The notes below the pieces were generated by a model. That model ran no database searches. It was given only the letters and a program-made list of their open reading frames with translations, and was not told where the DNA came from. Of a stretch of 64,000 bases of DNA, positions 42,952 through 51,700 are shown piece by piece. The first letter of the stretch is position 1. The number at the start of each line of letters is the position of its first letter. Made by a program: the position numbers and the translations under genes. Source of the DNA: Methylobacterium organophilum (GTDB lineage: Bacteria > Pseudomonadota > Alphaproteobacteria > Rhizobiales > Beijerinckiaceae); assembly GCF_022179465.1 (NCBI RefSeq), contig NZ_BPQV01000006.1, positions 186,001 through 250,000 on the forward strand, in the 5' to 3' direction.

Positions 42952-44082
42952 TCAGCGTCCGGCTGCCCAGGCCGGCAGATCGGCGGCGCTGCGCTCTCCC
43001 GCGATGACCCGGGCGACGCCCTCACCCATCAGAGGACCGAACTTGAAGCCATGCCCGGAACAGGCGCTGAGCACGTAGCCTTTCGCTCCGATCGCCTTGG
43101 CGATGAACGCCTCGTCCTCCGTGACCGTGTAGAAGCACGCCTTGCGCTCCAGCACCGTGTACCGGTCGAAATCCCGGTAGGAGAGGCGTGCCGCGGCATA
43201 CAGGCGGGCCACGTCCTCGTCGGTGGCGAGCCGGTTCCCGTCGGGATCGCCCTGGCGCGTGAATTGGTGATCGCCGAGCTTCAGACGGGTACCGGGCCGG
43301 GGCGGCAGGGTATAGGTCCCGCTCTCTAGGCCGAGATCGATGAAGATCGGCGCGCGTGCCCAGGCATCCGCGAGCTCGACCGGCGGCGCCACGAAGGCCA
43401 CGGCCTGACGGGAGGCGACGGCGACGCCCCGGAGGTCCGGCACGAGGCGATCGACCCACGCGCCCGCGGCGACGACCACGGCGTCCCCGCGATGCACCTG
43501 TGCGCCGACCCTCACGCTGGCCTGCTCCGCATCCACCTCCGTGACCGGCGAGCCCGGATGGAAGCGCACGCCCCGAGCGGCGAGGTGGACCACGAGATCG
43601 GTGAGGATCCGGATCGGGAACAGCATGCCCGCGCCATCTGCCTCGTAGGCGCCGGTGACGCCCTCGGGCTCGATCATCGGATAGCAGTCCGCGAGAGCGC
43701 CGAGGGGAATGTCGCGATAGCCGATTTCGAGCTCGTCCATGCTCGTCCGGCTCCCCTGGAACCACGTGACGGGCTCGCGCATCAGCACCACGAGAGGCAG
43801 CGCCTCGAAATGCCGGACGCCGAGATCGGACCAGAGCGCCTCGTAGGCCGCGAAGGCCTCCGGCATCAGGCGTGCGTAGCCGGGGAAATCGCCGTAGGCG
43901 TGCCGCGTGATGCGGTGCTCGTCGTAGGACGAAGCCATCGCGTGCGGGATCTGTCCCTGCTCGAACACCTCCACGGAGAAGCCGCGCCGGACGAGGGCCC
44001 AGGCCGTCGACAGGCCAGCGATGCCGCTGCCCACGACCAGCACCTTGCCGCGCCGGGCCGAGCCCTGCGGTTCCTGTATCAT
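42952..44082 (-). CDS. Monomeric sarcosine / N-methyl-amino-acid oxidase
   Basis: 376 residues from ATG 44082. N-terminal dinucleotide fold KVLVVGSGIAGLSTAWALVR; MASSYDEHRITRHAYGD is the flavin-contact loop of monomeric sarcosine and N-methyltryptophan oxidases; Cys316 in ERKACFYTVTEDE occupies the position of the covalent-FAD cysteine. The C-terminus has SACSGHGFKFGPLMGEGVAR. The enzyme would oxidatively demethylate a secondary N-methyl amine, giving formaldehyde and H2O2. Sixth gene of the operon, 35 bases after the preceding gene. Confidence 0.9.
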   Translation of the reverse strand: MIQEPQGSARRGKVLVVGSGIAGLSTAWALVRRGFSVEVFEQGQIPHAMASSYDEHRITRHAYGDFPGYARLMPEAFAAYEALWSDLGVRHFEALPLVVLMREPVTWFQGSRTSMDELEIGYRDIPLGALADCYPMIEPEGVTGAYEADGAGMLFPIRILTDLVVHLAARGVRFHPGSPVTEVDAEQASVRVGAQVHRGDAVVVAAGAWVDRLVPDLRGVAVASRQAVAFVAPPVELADAWARAPIFIDLGLESGTYTLPPRPGTRLKLGDHQFTRQGDPDGNRLATDEDVARLYAAARLSYRDFDRYTVLERKACFYTVTEDEAFIAKAIGAKGYVLSACSGHGFKFGPLMGEGVARVIAGERSAADLPAWAAGR

Positions 44083-44117
44083 CGCGCTCTCTTTCGCTGA
44101 AGAAGGGGTCGGGGATC

Positions 44118-45290
44118 TCAGGCCGCCGCTGCGGCCGTCGGCGTGAGCCAGCCCTGGCGCTCGCGCCAATCGGGGGCGAGGTTGCGGAAGCGGTGCAGGC
44201 CGAGCTTCTCGATGTCGGTGAACGAGCAGCGCCCGTCGAGGACGAGGTCGCGGATCGCGTGGCCGCTGGCCGGCGACAATCCGAACCCGACGCCGGACAT
44301 GGTGCAGACCGTGACGTTGCCGGGATCGGCGGGCCGGTCGATCACCGGACGCCCATCCGGCGTGTTCTCGATGATGCCGGCCCACGAGCGGATGACGCGG
44401 ACATGGGCCGCCTTCGGGAACAGGTCGGCGAGGCGCCGCGACAGGTTGGCGAGGAGGGGCGAGCTCGGACGGGCGAACGGGCCGTCCGGCTCCACGTCGA
44501 GCCATTCATGCGGGCCGCCGCCATAGGCGAGGTTGCCGCGCAGCGTCTGACGCCCGTACAGGCCGTTGCCGTCGCAGCCCCCGATGCGCATGAGCGGCAG
44601 GGGCTCGGTGACGATCATCTCGGCGCGGGCCGAGGCCAGGGGCAGCCGGATCCCGGCCGGGGCCAGCAGCGCCTCGCTCTGCGGTCCCGCGGCCACCACG
44701 ACGTGGTCGCATGCGATGAAGCCCCGCGGGGTCTCGACGCCTGCGGCCTTGCCGCCGCGCAGGACGATGCGCTGAGCCGGGCAGTGCTGCAGGATGCGCC
44801 CCCCGAGATCCTGCAGCGCCCAGGCATAGGCCTGCACCGTGCGCTGCGGGTTGGCATGGCCGCCGCCATGGACGTGGATCGCGCCGACGGCGTTGTCGCC
44901 GGCAAGCGGGATCGCTTCGCGGCAGGCTTGCGGGTCGAGTTCGTCGACGCGGATCCCGTGTTGGCGGATGATCTCGGCGATGCGCCGGTACTGGGCCCAT
45001 TGCCGGTCGGTCACCGCGAGGATGATCCGCTCGCGGCGGTACTCGGTGGGGTAGCCGAGAAGCGCGTCCATCTGCGGCCACAGTCGCTGCTCCTCAAGGA
45101 AGAGCGGGCTCTGGTAGTGGGAGCAGCCGCCGCCGTTCCGGCCGGAGGCCTCCCAGCCGACCACCCCCTTGTCGAGGACGACCACGTCGACGCCAGAGCG
45201 GGCGAGCCACCAGGCGGCGCTGAGACCCGTGACGCCGGCACCGACGACGACGACGGATGCGCCGGAGGGCAGAGCGATCTGTTCGTTCAT
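44118..45290 (-). CDS. FAD-dependent amino-acid/opine dehydrogenase, small subunit (OoxB/HcnC-like)
   Basis: 390 residues from ATG 45290. FAD motif ASVVVVGAGVTGLSAAWWLA, then GVVGWEASGRNGGGCSHYQS, the DAO-family ARAEMIVTEPLP strand and C-terminal GRPVIDRPADPGNVTVCTMS followed by GFGLSPASGHAIRDLVLDG. It belongs to the D-amino-acid oxidase/DadA superfamily. Its start lies eight bases after the OoxA-like gene, the same pairing found in opine oxidase (OoxA/OoxB), hydrogen cyanide synthase (HcnB/HcnC) and heteromeric proline/amino-acid dehydrogenases. The subunit would hold the substrate-oxidising FAD. Confidence 0.88.
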   Translation of the reverse strand: MNEQIALPSGASVVVVGAGVTGLSAAWWLARSGVDVVVLDKGVVGWEASGRNGGGCSHYQSPLFLEEQRLWPQMDALLGYPTEYRRERIILAVTDRQWAQYRRIAEIIRQHGIRVDELDPQACREAIPLAGDNAVGAIHVHGGGHANPQRTVQAYAWALQDLGGRILQHCPAQRIVLRGGKAAGVETPRGFIACDHVVVAAGPQSEALLAPAGIRLPLASARAEMIVTEPLPLMRIGGCDGNGLYGRQTLRGNLAYGGGPHEWLDVEPDGPFARPSSPLLANLSRRLADLFPKAAHVRVIRSWAGIIENTPDGRPVIDRPADPGNVTVCTMSGVGFGLSPASGHAIRDLVLDGRCSFTDIEKLGLHRFRNLAPDWRERQGWLTPTAAAAA

Positions 45291-45298
45291 GGTCCGTC

Positions 45299-46906
45299 TC
45301 ACAGGTGCATGTTGCCGCCGAGATACTCGGCCTCGCGGGGCGTCCCGATATCGGCATAGGGCACCCATTGGGTCGGGATGCCGAACCAGACGTCCCAATG
45401 CTCGCGCATCGCCGGGATCTCTTCGATGCGGCCGAGCAGGCCGAGGGTCAGGGGGCGGACCGGCGCGCGGTAGCCGGCGAGGGGCACGCCGGCGAGGTCG
45501 CGGTCGCCGCCGATCGCCAGCATCATCGCCACCTGCTCCCGGCAGCGCCGAGCCTGGCAGGGGCCCATGCAGGCGCGGGTCAGCCGCTTGATCTGGTCCT
45601 GGTTCACGGGACCGTCACGCAGGAGGCTGCCGAGGTCGCGTTTCTCGACCGCCGCCGGGGCAGGTCCGAGATAGCGGGGCGGCCGCACACCCAGGAGATC
45701 GCCGCGGGAGACCTCTTCGCATTGGCAGGCCAGAACCTCGGGCGAACCGACCGCGAGCAGAGCCCGCATCCAGTCGAGCCGGTAGGGGTGACGGTCCCGC
45801 GTCGGCCGGACGGCGGCGGGCTCCGTCGCCTCGACCGTGCGTCCGAGGGAGCGAAGCGCAGCGCGCGCGGCGAGCCGGCCCTGTGCCTCCGCCGGTGCGA
45901 TCTCCCCCGGGGACGCGTCCGACAGGCCGGCGCAGTCGCCCGCGACGAAGACCTCCGGCCGCGACGTCGCCGCACCATCGAGCTGGGGCACGTAGCCGCC
46001 GCGGGCGCCGTCGAATTCGAGCGTCGCGCCGACGACGTCGAGGAGTTCGACGTTCGGGATCCTGTCGACCGCGAGGCAGATGGTGTCGCAGGCGATCCGC
46101 CGCTCCGCGCCATCGGGGCCGCGAAGCACCGCGCCGGTCGTTCCGAACGGCCCGCGCTCGGCGGCGCGGATCACGTGACCGGTCAGGATCTCGACGCCGC
46201 GGGCGGCGAGCCCGGCGCAATCGGTCTCGGGCGCCTCGCGCACCTCGACCAGGGCGCAGACGGTGAGGCCGCGGGCGAGGGCCAGTTCAGCCGTCTGCAC
46301 GGCGAGGCTGCCGCTGCCCAGGATGAGGATGCGCCCGCCCTCGAAGGCGTCGTAGCGGGCGAGAAGCGCGTGCAGGGCCTGGGCGCCCATGATGCCGGGC
46401 TGATCGACGCCCTCGAAGAACAGGACGAGGTCGCGCGCGCCGGCGGCGAGGATCAGCCGATCGAAGCCGCACAACCAGGTGTCCGTCTCGTTCGCGAGGC
46501 CGACCACCGGTCCGGGGAGCGTCTGTGCGCCGGGACCGGGCGCGAAGGCGCCCCAGGCCTGGACGCCGAGGGCGACGTCGACGCCCGCCTCGAACGCCTC
46601 TTCCAGGCGCGGATTGCTGGAGAAGACCTGCTCCAGCATCCGCTCCGTGTTGTGGACCGCGGCCCCCGCCCGCCCGCCGTAGAACAGCGGCACGTCCATG
46701 CCGATGAGCTCGCCGGACAGCGGGTTCTCGTCCACCAGCTTGACCTGGGCACCGTGGGCGGCCGCCTCGATCGCCGCGGCGACGCCGGCGGGGCCTGCGC
46801 CGACGACCAGGATCTCGACATGCTCACGGGCAGCGGGAAATTTCCCGTGGAGCGATTTCAGGTCGACCTGCGCGGCAGGAACCCCGGCGATGATGGTGTC
46901 GTCCAT
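45299..46906 (-). CDS. Amino-acid/opine dehydrogenase, large subunit (OoxA/HcnB-like)
   Basis: 535 residues. N-terminal FAD-binding fold VEILVVGAGPAGVAAAIEAA, second nucleotide fold GGRILILGSGSLAVQTAELA, and PEVFVAGDCAGLSDASPGEI. The C-terminal quarter has cysteine motifs CQCEEVSRGDLLGV (about residue 407) and CMGPCQARRCREQVA (about 456), the BFD-like 2Fe-2S site typical of OoxA/HcnB. It would pass electrons from the partner flavin subunit toward the respiratory chain. It follows the PLP gene by 15 bases and precedes OoxB by eight. Confidence 0.88.
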   Translation of the reverse strand: MDDTIIAGVPAAQVDLKSLHGKFPAAREHVEILVVGAGPAGVAAAIEAAAHGAQVKLVDENPLSGELIGMDVPLFYGGRAGAAVHNTERMLEQVFSSNPRLEEAFEAGVDVALGVQAWGAFAPGPGAQTLPGPVVGLANETDTWLCGFDRLILAAGARDLVLFFEGVDQPGIMGAQALHALLARYDAFEGGRILILGSGSLAVQTAELALARGLTVCALVEVREAPETDCAGLAARGVEILTGHVIRAAERGPFGTTGAVLRGPDGAERRIACDTICLAVDRIPNVELLDVVGATLEFDGARGGYVPQLDGAATSRPEVFVAGDCAGLSDASPGEIAPAEAQGRLAARAALRSLGRTVEATEPAAVRPTRDRHPYRLDWMRALLAVGSPEVLACQCEEVSRGDLLGVRPPRYLGPAPAAVEKRDLGSLLRDGPVNQDQIKRLTRACMGPCQARRCREQVAMMLAIGGDRDLAGVPLAGYRAPVRPLTLGLLGRIEEIPAMREHWDVWFGIPTQWVPYADIGTPREAEYLGGNMHL

Positions 46907-46921
46907 TGCGGGCTTGCTCCT

Positions 46922-48181
46922 TCAGACGGCGTCGAGCGCCTGGACGAGGTCGGCGATCAGGTCGTCGGCATGCTCGATGCCGACCGAGATGCGCAGGGTG
47001 CCGTCATCGACGCCGACCTCCTCGCGCCGGTCGCGTGGGACCGAGTAGTGGGTGGTGGTGGCGGAGTGGCAGATCAGGGTCTCGGTCCCGCCGAGGCTGA
47101 CCGCCATGCGGATCAGGCTCAGCCGGTCGAGCATGCGGAAGGCCTCGGCCTCCCCGCCGTGGATGCGGAAGGAGAAGGTCGAGCCGGTGCCGGAGCATTG
47201 GCGTGCCAGGAGCGCCCCGGCCGGCGTGTCGGGATCGGCATGGCCGAGGAAGGAGACCGAGCGGATCTTGGGGTGCAGGCTCAGGAAGTCTGCGATCTTC
47301 CGGGCATTCGCGCAGGCCCGCTCGGTGCGCAGGTGCAGCGTCTCGAAGGAGCGCAGCAGGCCGGCGCAGACATGCGGGTCCGGGTGGCTCCCGAGCAGTG
47401 TGCGCAGCTTCTTGAGGCGATCGATCAGCACAGCCGATCCGCTGACGCCGCCGGCCAGGAGGTCGCTGTGGCCGCCCGCATATTTCGTGAGCGAGGTGAT
47501 GCAGAGGTCGGCTCCGTGCTCCAGCGGCGACTGGAGGAAGGGCCCGAGGAAGGTGTTGTCCACGCTGATGAGCGGCCGGCGCCCCTGCTTCAGCCGGACC
47601 GCCTCGGCGATCTCCGAGAGCAGTGCGATGTCGCTGACGGAGCCCGTCGGGTTGGCCGGCGTCTCGCAGTGGATCAGCCCGAGCGAGCCGGTCTGGAGCA
47701 CGCGCTCGGCCTCGGCTCGGATCGCGGCCCCGTCGAGGCCGTCCTTGAACCCGAATGCCTTGATCCCGAAGGCGGCGAGTTCCCCGTAGAGGAGGCCGTC
47801 GGTGCCGCCGTAGAGCGGGCGAGAATGCAGGACCGTGTCGCCGGGCCGCAGGAAGGCGAGCATCACGGCGCTGATCGCGGCCATGCCGCTGCCGAACACC
47901 GCTGCGTCCGCCCCCTTGTCGAGGGCGGCAAGACGGCGCTCGACCATGGTCAGGTTCGGATGCCCGAGGCGGGCATAGATGTAGCCCGGATCCTCGTCAT
48001 CCGGCATCGGCACGCCGTCGAAATAGGCGCGGTGTACGTCCTTCGCGTGCTGGGCCGAGCGGTAGAGATAGGTCGAGGAGGGAAAGATGGGCGGCTTGGC
48101 GGCCCCTCGATAGGCGTGCGGGTCGTAGCCATGCGTGATCGTCACCGTTTCGGGACGCAGGATGCGATCTGGAGGGCTCAT
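46922..48181 (-). CDS. Cystathionine gamma-synthase/lyase-family PLP enzyme
   Basis: 419 residues. The PLP lysine lies in LCITSLTKYAGGHSDLLAGG (about residue 230). Other landmarks: YIYARLGHPNLTMVERRLAA, AVFGSGMAAISAVMLAFLRP, HCETPANPTGSVSDIALL and AVSLGGTETLICHSATTTHY. The family includes cystathionine lyases and methionine gamma-lyase, which eliminate or replace gamma substituents of amino acids. Start 48181 overlaps the stop of the upstream reductase by ATGA, indicating translational coupling. Its presence in this operon suggests a substrate with a gamma leaving group, such as a methionine- or homoserine-type skeleton (inference). Confidence 0.92.
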   Translation of the reverse strand: MSPPDRILRPETVTITHGYDPHAYRGAAKPPIFPSSTYLYRSAQHAKDVHRAYFDGVPMPDDEDPGYIYARLGHPNLTMVERRLAALDKGADAAVFGSGMAAISAVMLAFLRPGDTVLHSRPLYGGTDGLLYGELAAFGIKAFGFKDGLDGAAIRAEAERVLQTGSLGLIHCETPANPTGSVSDIALLSEIAEAVRLKQGRRPLISVDNTFLGPFLQSPLEHGADLCITSLTKYAGGHSDLLAGGVSGSAVLIDRLKKLRTLLGSHPDPHVCAGLLRSFETLHLRTERACANARKIADFLSLHPKIRSVSFLGHADPDTPAGALLARQCSGTGSTFSFRIHGGEAEAFRMLDRLSLIRMAVSLGGTETLICHSATTTHYSVPRDRREEVGVDDGTLRISVGIEHADDLIADLVQALDAV

Positions 48182-49233
48182 CACGATACTTTCAGGGTGA
48201 CGGGGCCTTGCGGATGGGCGCAGCAGGCGAGGATGTCCCCGTCCGCGATCTCCTCGTCGGAGATGCCGCCGGCATGGGTCATGCTGACCTCGCCGGAGAC
48301 CTTGCGGACGCGGCAGGTGCCGCAGATCCCCTGGCGGCAGGAGTTCGGAATCCGCACGCCGACGCGCAGCGCGGCGTCGAGCAGGCTCTCGCCCGACCGC
48401 ACCATCGCCTCGCGGCCGGAGGGCAGGAAGCGGGCAAGCTGTTCCGCCCCCGCCGCCTCCGAGGGCAGGACAGCCGGCGGCGCGGCCGTCGGAGCTTCGG
48501 TGCCGAAGCTCTCCTGATGGAAGCGGGCTGTCGCCGCCCCGGTCGTCCGGTGCGCGGCGGCGACGGCGCTCATGAAGGCGCCGGGCCCGCAGGCGAAGAC
48601 CTCCGCGTCGCGAAGGCTCGGAATCAGCGTGGTCCAGAACCCGGCTTCCGGCCGCCCGGCCAGGATGCCGGGCTCGGGGGCGCCGCGCGTGACGATCCAG
48701 TCGAGCCGCCAAGTGCCGATTCGGTGGGCGAGGTCGGTCAGCTCCTCCCGGAAGAGCAGGTCCTCACGGGTGCGCCCCACATGGACATGGTGAACGGGCA
48801 CCCGGAGGTCCCGGTCGGCGAGCCAGCGCAGGATCGCGGCCATCGGCGTCGCTCCGCTGCCGGCCGAGACCAGCACGAGCGGACGGTCCGGCGCCGCCGC
48901 CAGCCGGAAGCTGCCGGCGGGCGGACGCGACTCCAGACTCATGCCCGGCGCGAGGCTGTCGTGCAGCCAGCGCGTCGCCCGCCCGCCTGCCTGAGCCTTG
49001 ATGGTCAGGTCGACGCCGTCGCCGCGCAGCGGCGAACTCGCGATGGTGAAGCTGCGCCAAGCCGCTTCGTCCCCGAGCGGTACCGCGATGGTGAGGAACT
49101 GCCCCGGATCGAACACGATCCGGGACCCCGAAGCCGGCACGAAGCGGAACGTCTTGACGCCCGGCGCCTCGTCGCGGATCGCCGCGCAGACGAGGCGATC
49201 TCCGCCACCCCGCCAGATGGCCTGCATGTCCAT
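48181..49233 (-). CDS. Rieske oxygenase reductase with C-terminal 2Fe-2S ferredoxin
   Basis: 350 residues. An FAD-binding fold (FDPGQFLTIAVPLGDEAAW, RSFTIASSP) is followed by the NAD domain (LVLVSAGSGATPMAAILRWL, EVFACGPGAFMSAV) and a C-terminal plant-type 2Fe-2S domain, CRQGICGTCRVRKVSGE with the last Cys in DILACCAHP. The order FNR-ferredoxin matches reductases of glycine-betaine and stachydrine demethylases (GbcB-like). It feeds electrons from NAD(P)H to the oxygenase 24 bases upstream. Confidence 0.9.
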   Translation of the reverse strand: MDMQAIWRGGGDRLVCAAIRDEAPGVKTFRFVPASGSRIVFDPGQFLTIAVPLGDEAAWRSFTIASSPLRGDGVDLTIKAQAGGRATRWLHDSLAPGMSLESRPPAGSFRLAAAPDRPLVLVSAGSGATPMAAILRWLADRDLRVPVHHVHVGRTREDLLFREELTDLAHRIGTWRLDWIVTRGAPEPGILAGRPEAGFWTTLIPSLRDAEVFACGPGAFMSAVAAAHRTTGAATARFHQESFGTEAPTAAPPAVLPSEAAGAEQLARFLPSGREAMVRSGESLLDAALRVGVRIPNSCRQGICGTCRVRKVSGEVSMTHAGGISDEEIADGDILACCAHPQGPVTLKVS

Positions 49234-49257
49234 GGTTCGCCCGCCGCCGAGGGTTGC

Positions 49258-50466
49258 TCAGGCGTTCGCTTCGACGAAGCTGCGGGCCTTGTTGCAGTAC
49301 CAGTCGACGAAGCGGCGGACGAGCTCCTCGGCCTCCTCCGAATACGGACCCGGCCGGTATCCCGCGCCGTTGACGCCCCGCTGATTGTTCTCCGCGAGGT
49401 CGCGGTCCTGCATGTTGGTCGTCGTCCAGAGACGGATCAACTCGTCGACCTTGTAGTCGACACCCTCCTCGGCATCCTTGTGGACGAGCCACTTCGAGGT
49501 GACGACCGTCTCCTGCGGTCCGGTCGGCATGGCCGAGAACATGAACACGAAATCGCCGACTGCGTGGGCGAAGCTGTGCGGCTCCAGCGCCCAGCGCATC
49601 GAGCCGATGTCGCCGCCGCCAGCCTCGCACATCAGCTTCGAGACGCAGGCCCGCCCGTCCTCCGACATCGAGGTGCAGCCCTCGTTCAGAGGGAAGCGCA
49701 TGGCTTGGAACCAGTCGCCCTCGATGGGGCCGACCGGCAGACCGACCTCCTGCATGCGAGCGTTGAAGGCGGCGAGCTTCGGATCACCGTTGTAGTCGAA
49801 GTTCCGGCTCGTCCCGGTCGGGAAGGTGAAGGACAGCTCCGGATGCTTGGCATCGCAGTGGTAGCACTCGCGACCATTCTCCATCACGAGCTTCCAGTTC
49901 GCCCGCTCGACGAGGGTGCTCTGGTGCGCGAGCTTGGCGTTGGCGAGGTCGTGGGGAGCGAGCAGCGGCGTCAGGCCGTCGCGGAAGGCGCTGAAATCGG
50001 GCGGCGTGTCAGCGATGCAGGCATAGATGGTGCCCGCGACCAGCTCGACATGGATCGGCACCAGGGCGTGCTCGGACGGATCGAAGCTCTCCTGCATGCG
50101 GCCGGCATGGAGAAGCTTGCCATCGAGGCCGTAGGTCCACTGGTGGTAGGGGCAGACGAGGCGCGCGGACTTTCCGTGGCCATGCTCGCAGATCTGCGCC
50201 CCCCGGTGACGACACGAATTGAAGAAGCCGCGCACGTCGCCGTTTCGGTCGCGCACCACGACGACGGGAGTCTCGCCGATCTTGGTGGCGATATAGTTGC
50301 CCGGCTCCGAGATCTCGGTCTCAAACCCGATCATGATCCATGAGCGGCCGTAGATGGCGTCGAGATCGAAGCGATAGATCTCGGGATCATTATAGAAAGA
50401 CTGCGGCAGAGTATAACCTGGACGGCGTTCGTCGAGAAGAGCGCGGATCCGCTTGAGGTCGTACAT
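49258..50466 (-). CDS. Rieske non-heme iron oxygenase, quaternary-amine demethylase-like
   Basis: 402 residues from ATG 50466, which has GGAG in front; the frame extends to a GTG at 50499 without one. The Rieske cluster is FFNSCRHRGAQICE (C85, H87) and LVCPYHQWTYGLDG (C105, H108). The mononuclear iron site is in ENGRECYHCDAKHPELSFTF (two His). The family includes glycine-betaine, stachydrine and carnitine oxygenases that remove N-methyl groups as formaldehyde. First gene of the seven-gene operon. The exact substrate cannot be read from the sequence. Confidence 0.9.
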   Translation of the reverse strand: MYDLKRIRALLDERRPGYTLPQSFYNDPEIYRFDLDAIYGRSWIMIGFETEISEPGNYIATKIGETPVVVVRDRNGDVRGFFNSCRHRGAQICEHGHGKSARLVCPYHQWTYGLDGKLLHAGRMQESFDPSEHALVPIHVELVAGTIYACIADTPPDFSAFRDGLTPLLAPHDLANAKLAHQSTLVERANWKLVMENGRECYHCDAKHPELSFTFPTGTSRNFDYNGDPKLAAFNARMQEVGLPVGPIEGDWFQAMRFPLNEGCTSMSEDGRACVSKLMCEAGGGDIGSMRWALEPHSFAHAVGDFVFMFSAMPTGPQETVVTSKWLVHKDAEEGVDYKVDELIRLWTTTNMQDRDLAENNQRGVNGAGYRPGPYSEEAEELVRRFVDWYCNKARSFVEANA

Positions 50467-50499
50467 GGGTGTCTCCGGAATGTGCGGAGACGTTGCCAC

Positions 50500-50733
50500 A
50501 AGCTTCCCGACTTAGAAAAACTCCATTTTGGAATGTCGGTATCGAATTTAAGCAATTGCAAGATGCTATCGCAAAATTGAGGATGCTTATCAGTAAAGCT
50601 CATTTGCCAGGCAGAATTTCACTGCATGGCGGCAAATAGTGCAGCGCCTGCCCTTAAGTTGGGCGATGCAGGCATCTTGCTTGTCCTCCGCAGGAGGCAG
50701 GCCGGTTGCGCCTCGCCGCACTAAGAGGATTCG
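50500..50733. promoter_or_regulatory. Divergent promoter region of the catabolic operon and LysR gene
   Basis: This AT-rich 230-base gap separates the Rieske oxygenase (minus) from the lysR gene (plus) and must drive both directions. Near 50563-50592 two similar blocks GATGCTATC and GATGCTTATC lie 18 bases apart, and AATTTAAGCAATTG (around 50547) contains a T-N11-A type partial dyad; LysR regulators bind such sites. This is positional inference. Confidence 0.4.
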
Positions 50734-51672
50734 ATGATCGATCGACGCTGGCTCCCGCTGAATGCCCTGAGGGCCTTCGAGGCCGTTGGGAAGCATCTGA
50801 GCTTCACCGCAGGAGCCCAGGCCCTTCACGTGACCCAGAGCGCACTCAGCCGTCACGTCGCCAGCCTCGAGGTTCTGCTCGAATGCAAGCTCGTCGAGCG
50901 CAAGCCGCACGGGCTCATCCTCACCCCGGCGGGGGCCGCGCTCCTGCCGACGATCAGCAAGTCCTTCGACCGTCTCCAGGACACGATGAACGAGATCCTG
51001 CGAGACGGTAGCGGACTCGTGCGGACGCTGCGGGTCCACATGCCGCCGTCCTTCCTGCAGCACATGGCGATTCCGATGCTGCGGGATTTTAGACGGGAAT
51101 TCCCCAACATTCCTGTCGACGTCTCCAGCTCTTCTGTCACCGGCGTCCCGTCGCGCGATCTCGACATCGCCGTGATCTACGACCGGCCCCGCCAGGGCGA
51201 CGCGATTCGCGACCTGCTCTGGACGGTCCGCGTGACGCCGCTCTGCTCGCCCGAACTCGCCCGGGACAGCGAAGGGCTCGACCTCGCCGCCTTTCTCGCC
51301 GCCAACGAATTGCTGCATGTCCGCCTCGACGGCCAGCCACGCGGCTTCCTGTGGGACGCTTTCGCCGCGCAGGCTGGGATCGGGCTCAATACGGAGCGGG
51401 GCCTCGCCTTCGACACGGCCAGCCTCGCCGTCCAATACGCCCTCTCGGGGGCCGGCGTGGTCCTGGCCGACATCCATATGTTCGCCGACCTGATTGCCAG
51501 CGGCCAGCTCGTGCAGCCCTACGACACCGTCTGCGAGGACGGGCACGGCTACTACCTCACCTTCCATCCCGAAGACGTGACGGAGCCGGGCATCGCCCTG
51601 TTCCGCGCCTGGATGATCGAGCGATTCACGGGACCCGCGAAGAGCGGAGCGCACCCTGTGAAAGACCTTTGA
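50734..51672 (+). CDS. LysR-family regulator, GcvA-like
   Basis: 312 residues. The HTH is LPLNALRAFEAVGKHLSFTA, GAQALHVTQSALSRHVASLE and LVERKPHGLILTPAGAALLP, with the substrate-binding domain following (VHMPPSFLQHMAIPMLRDFR, DLDIAVIYDRPRQGDAIR). LysR regulators usually activate the divergent operon in response to its substrate. It is divergent from the Rieske oxygenase operon and 29 bases before the binding-protein gene, so it may control both. Confidence 0.93.
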   Translation: MIDRRWLPLNALRAFEAVGKHLSFTAGAQALHVTQSALSRHVASLEVLLECKLVERKPHGLILTPAGAALLPTISKSFDRLQDTMNEILRDGSGLVRTLRVHMPPSFLQHMAIPMLRDFRREFPNIPVDVSSSSVTGVPSRDLDIAVIYDRPRQGDAIRDLLWTVRVTPLCSPELARDSEGLDLAAFLAANELLHVRLDGQPRGFLWDAFAAQAGIGLNTERGLAFDTASLAVQYALSGAGVVLADIHMFADLIASGQLVQPYDTVCEDGHGYYLTFHPEDVTEPGIALFRAWMIERFTGPAKSGAHPVKDL

Positions 51673-51700
51673 CAGCACGAACCGAGACAGGGGGAGCGGT

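Noticed and set aside
45257-48517. Very long plus-strand open frame (over 1000 codons) opposite the catabolic operon
   Set aside because: It is Arg/Asp/Gly/His-rich low-quality sequence antisense to three well-recognised enzymes; long antisense frames are expected in high-GC DNA.
48208-50343. 711-codon plus-strand frame opposite the Rieske genes
   Set aside because: Antisense shadow of the reductase and oxygenase genes, no domain features, no ribosome binding site.
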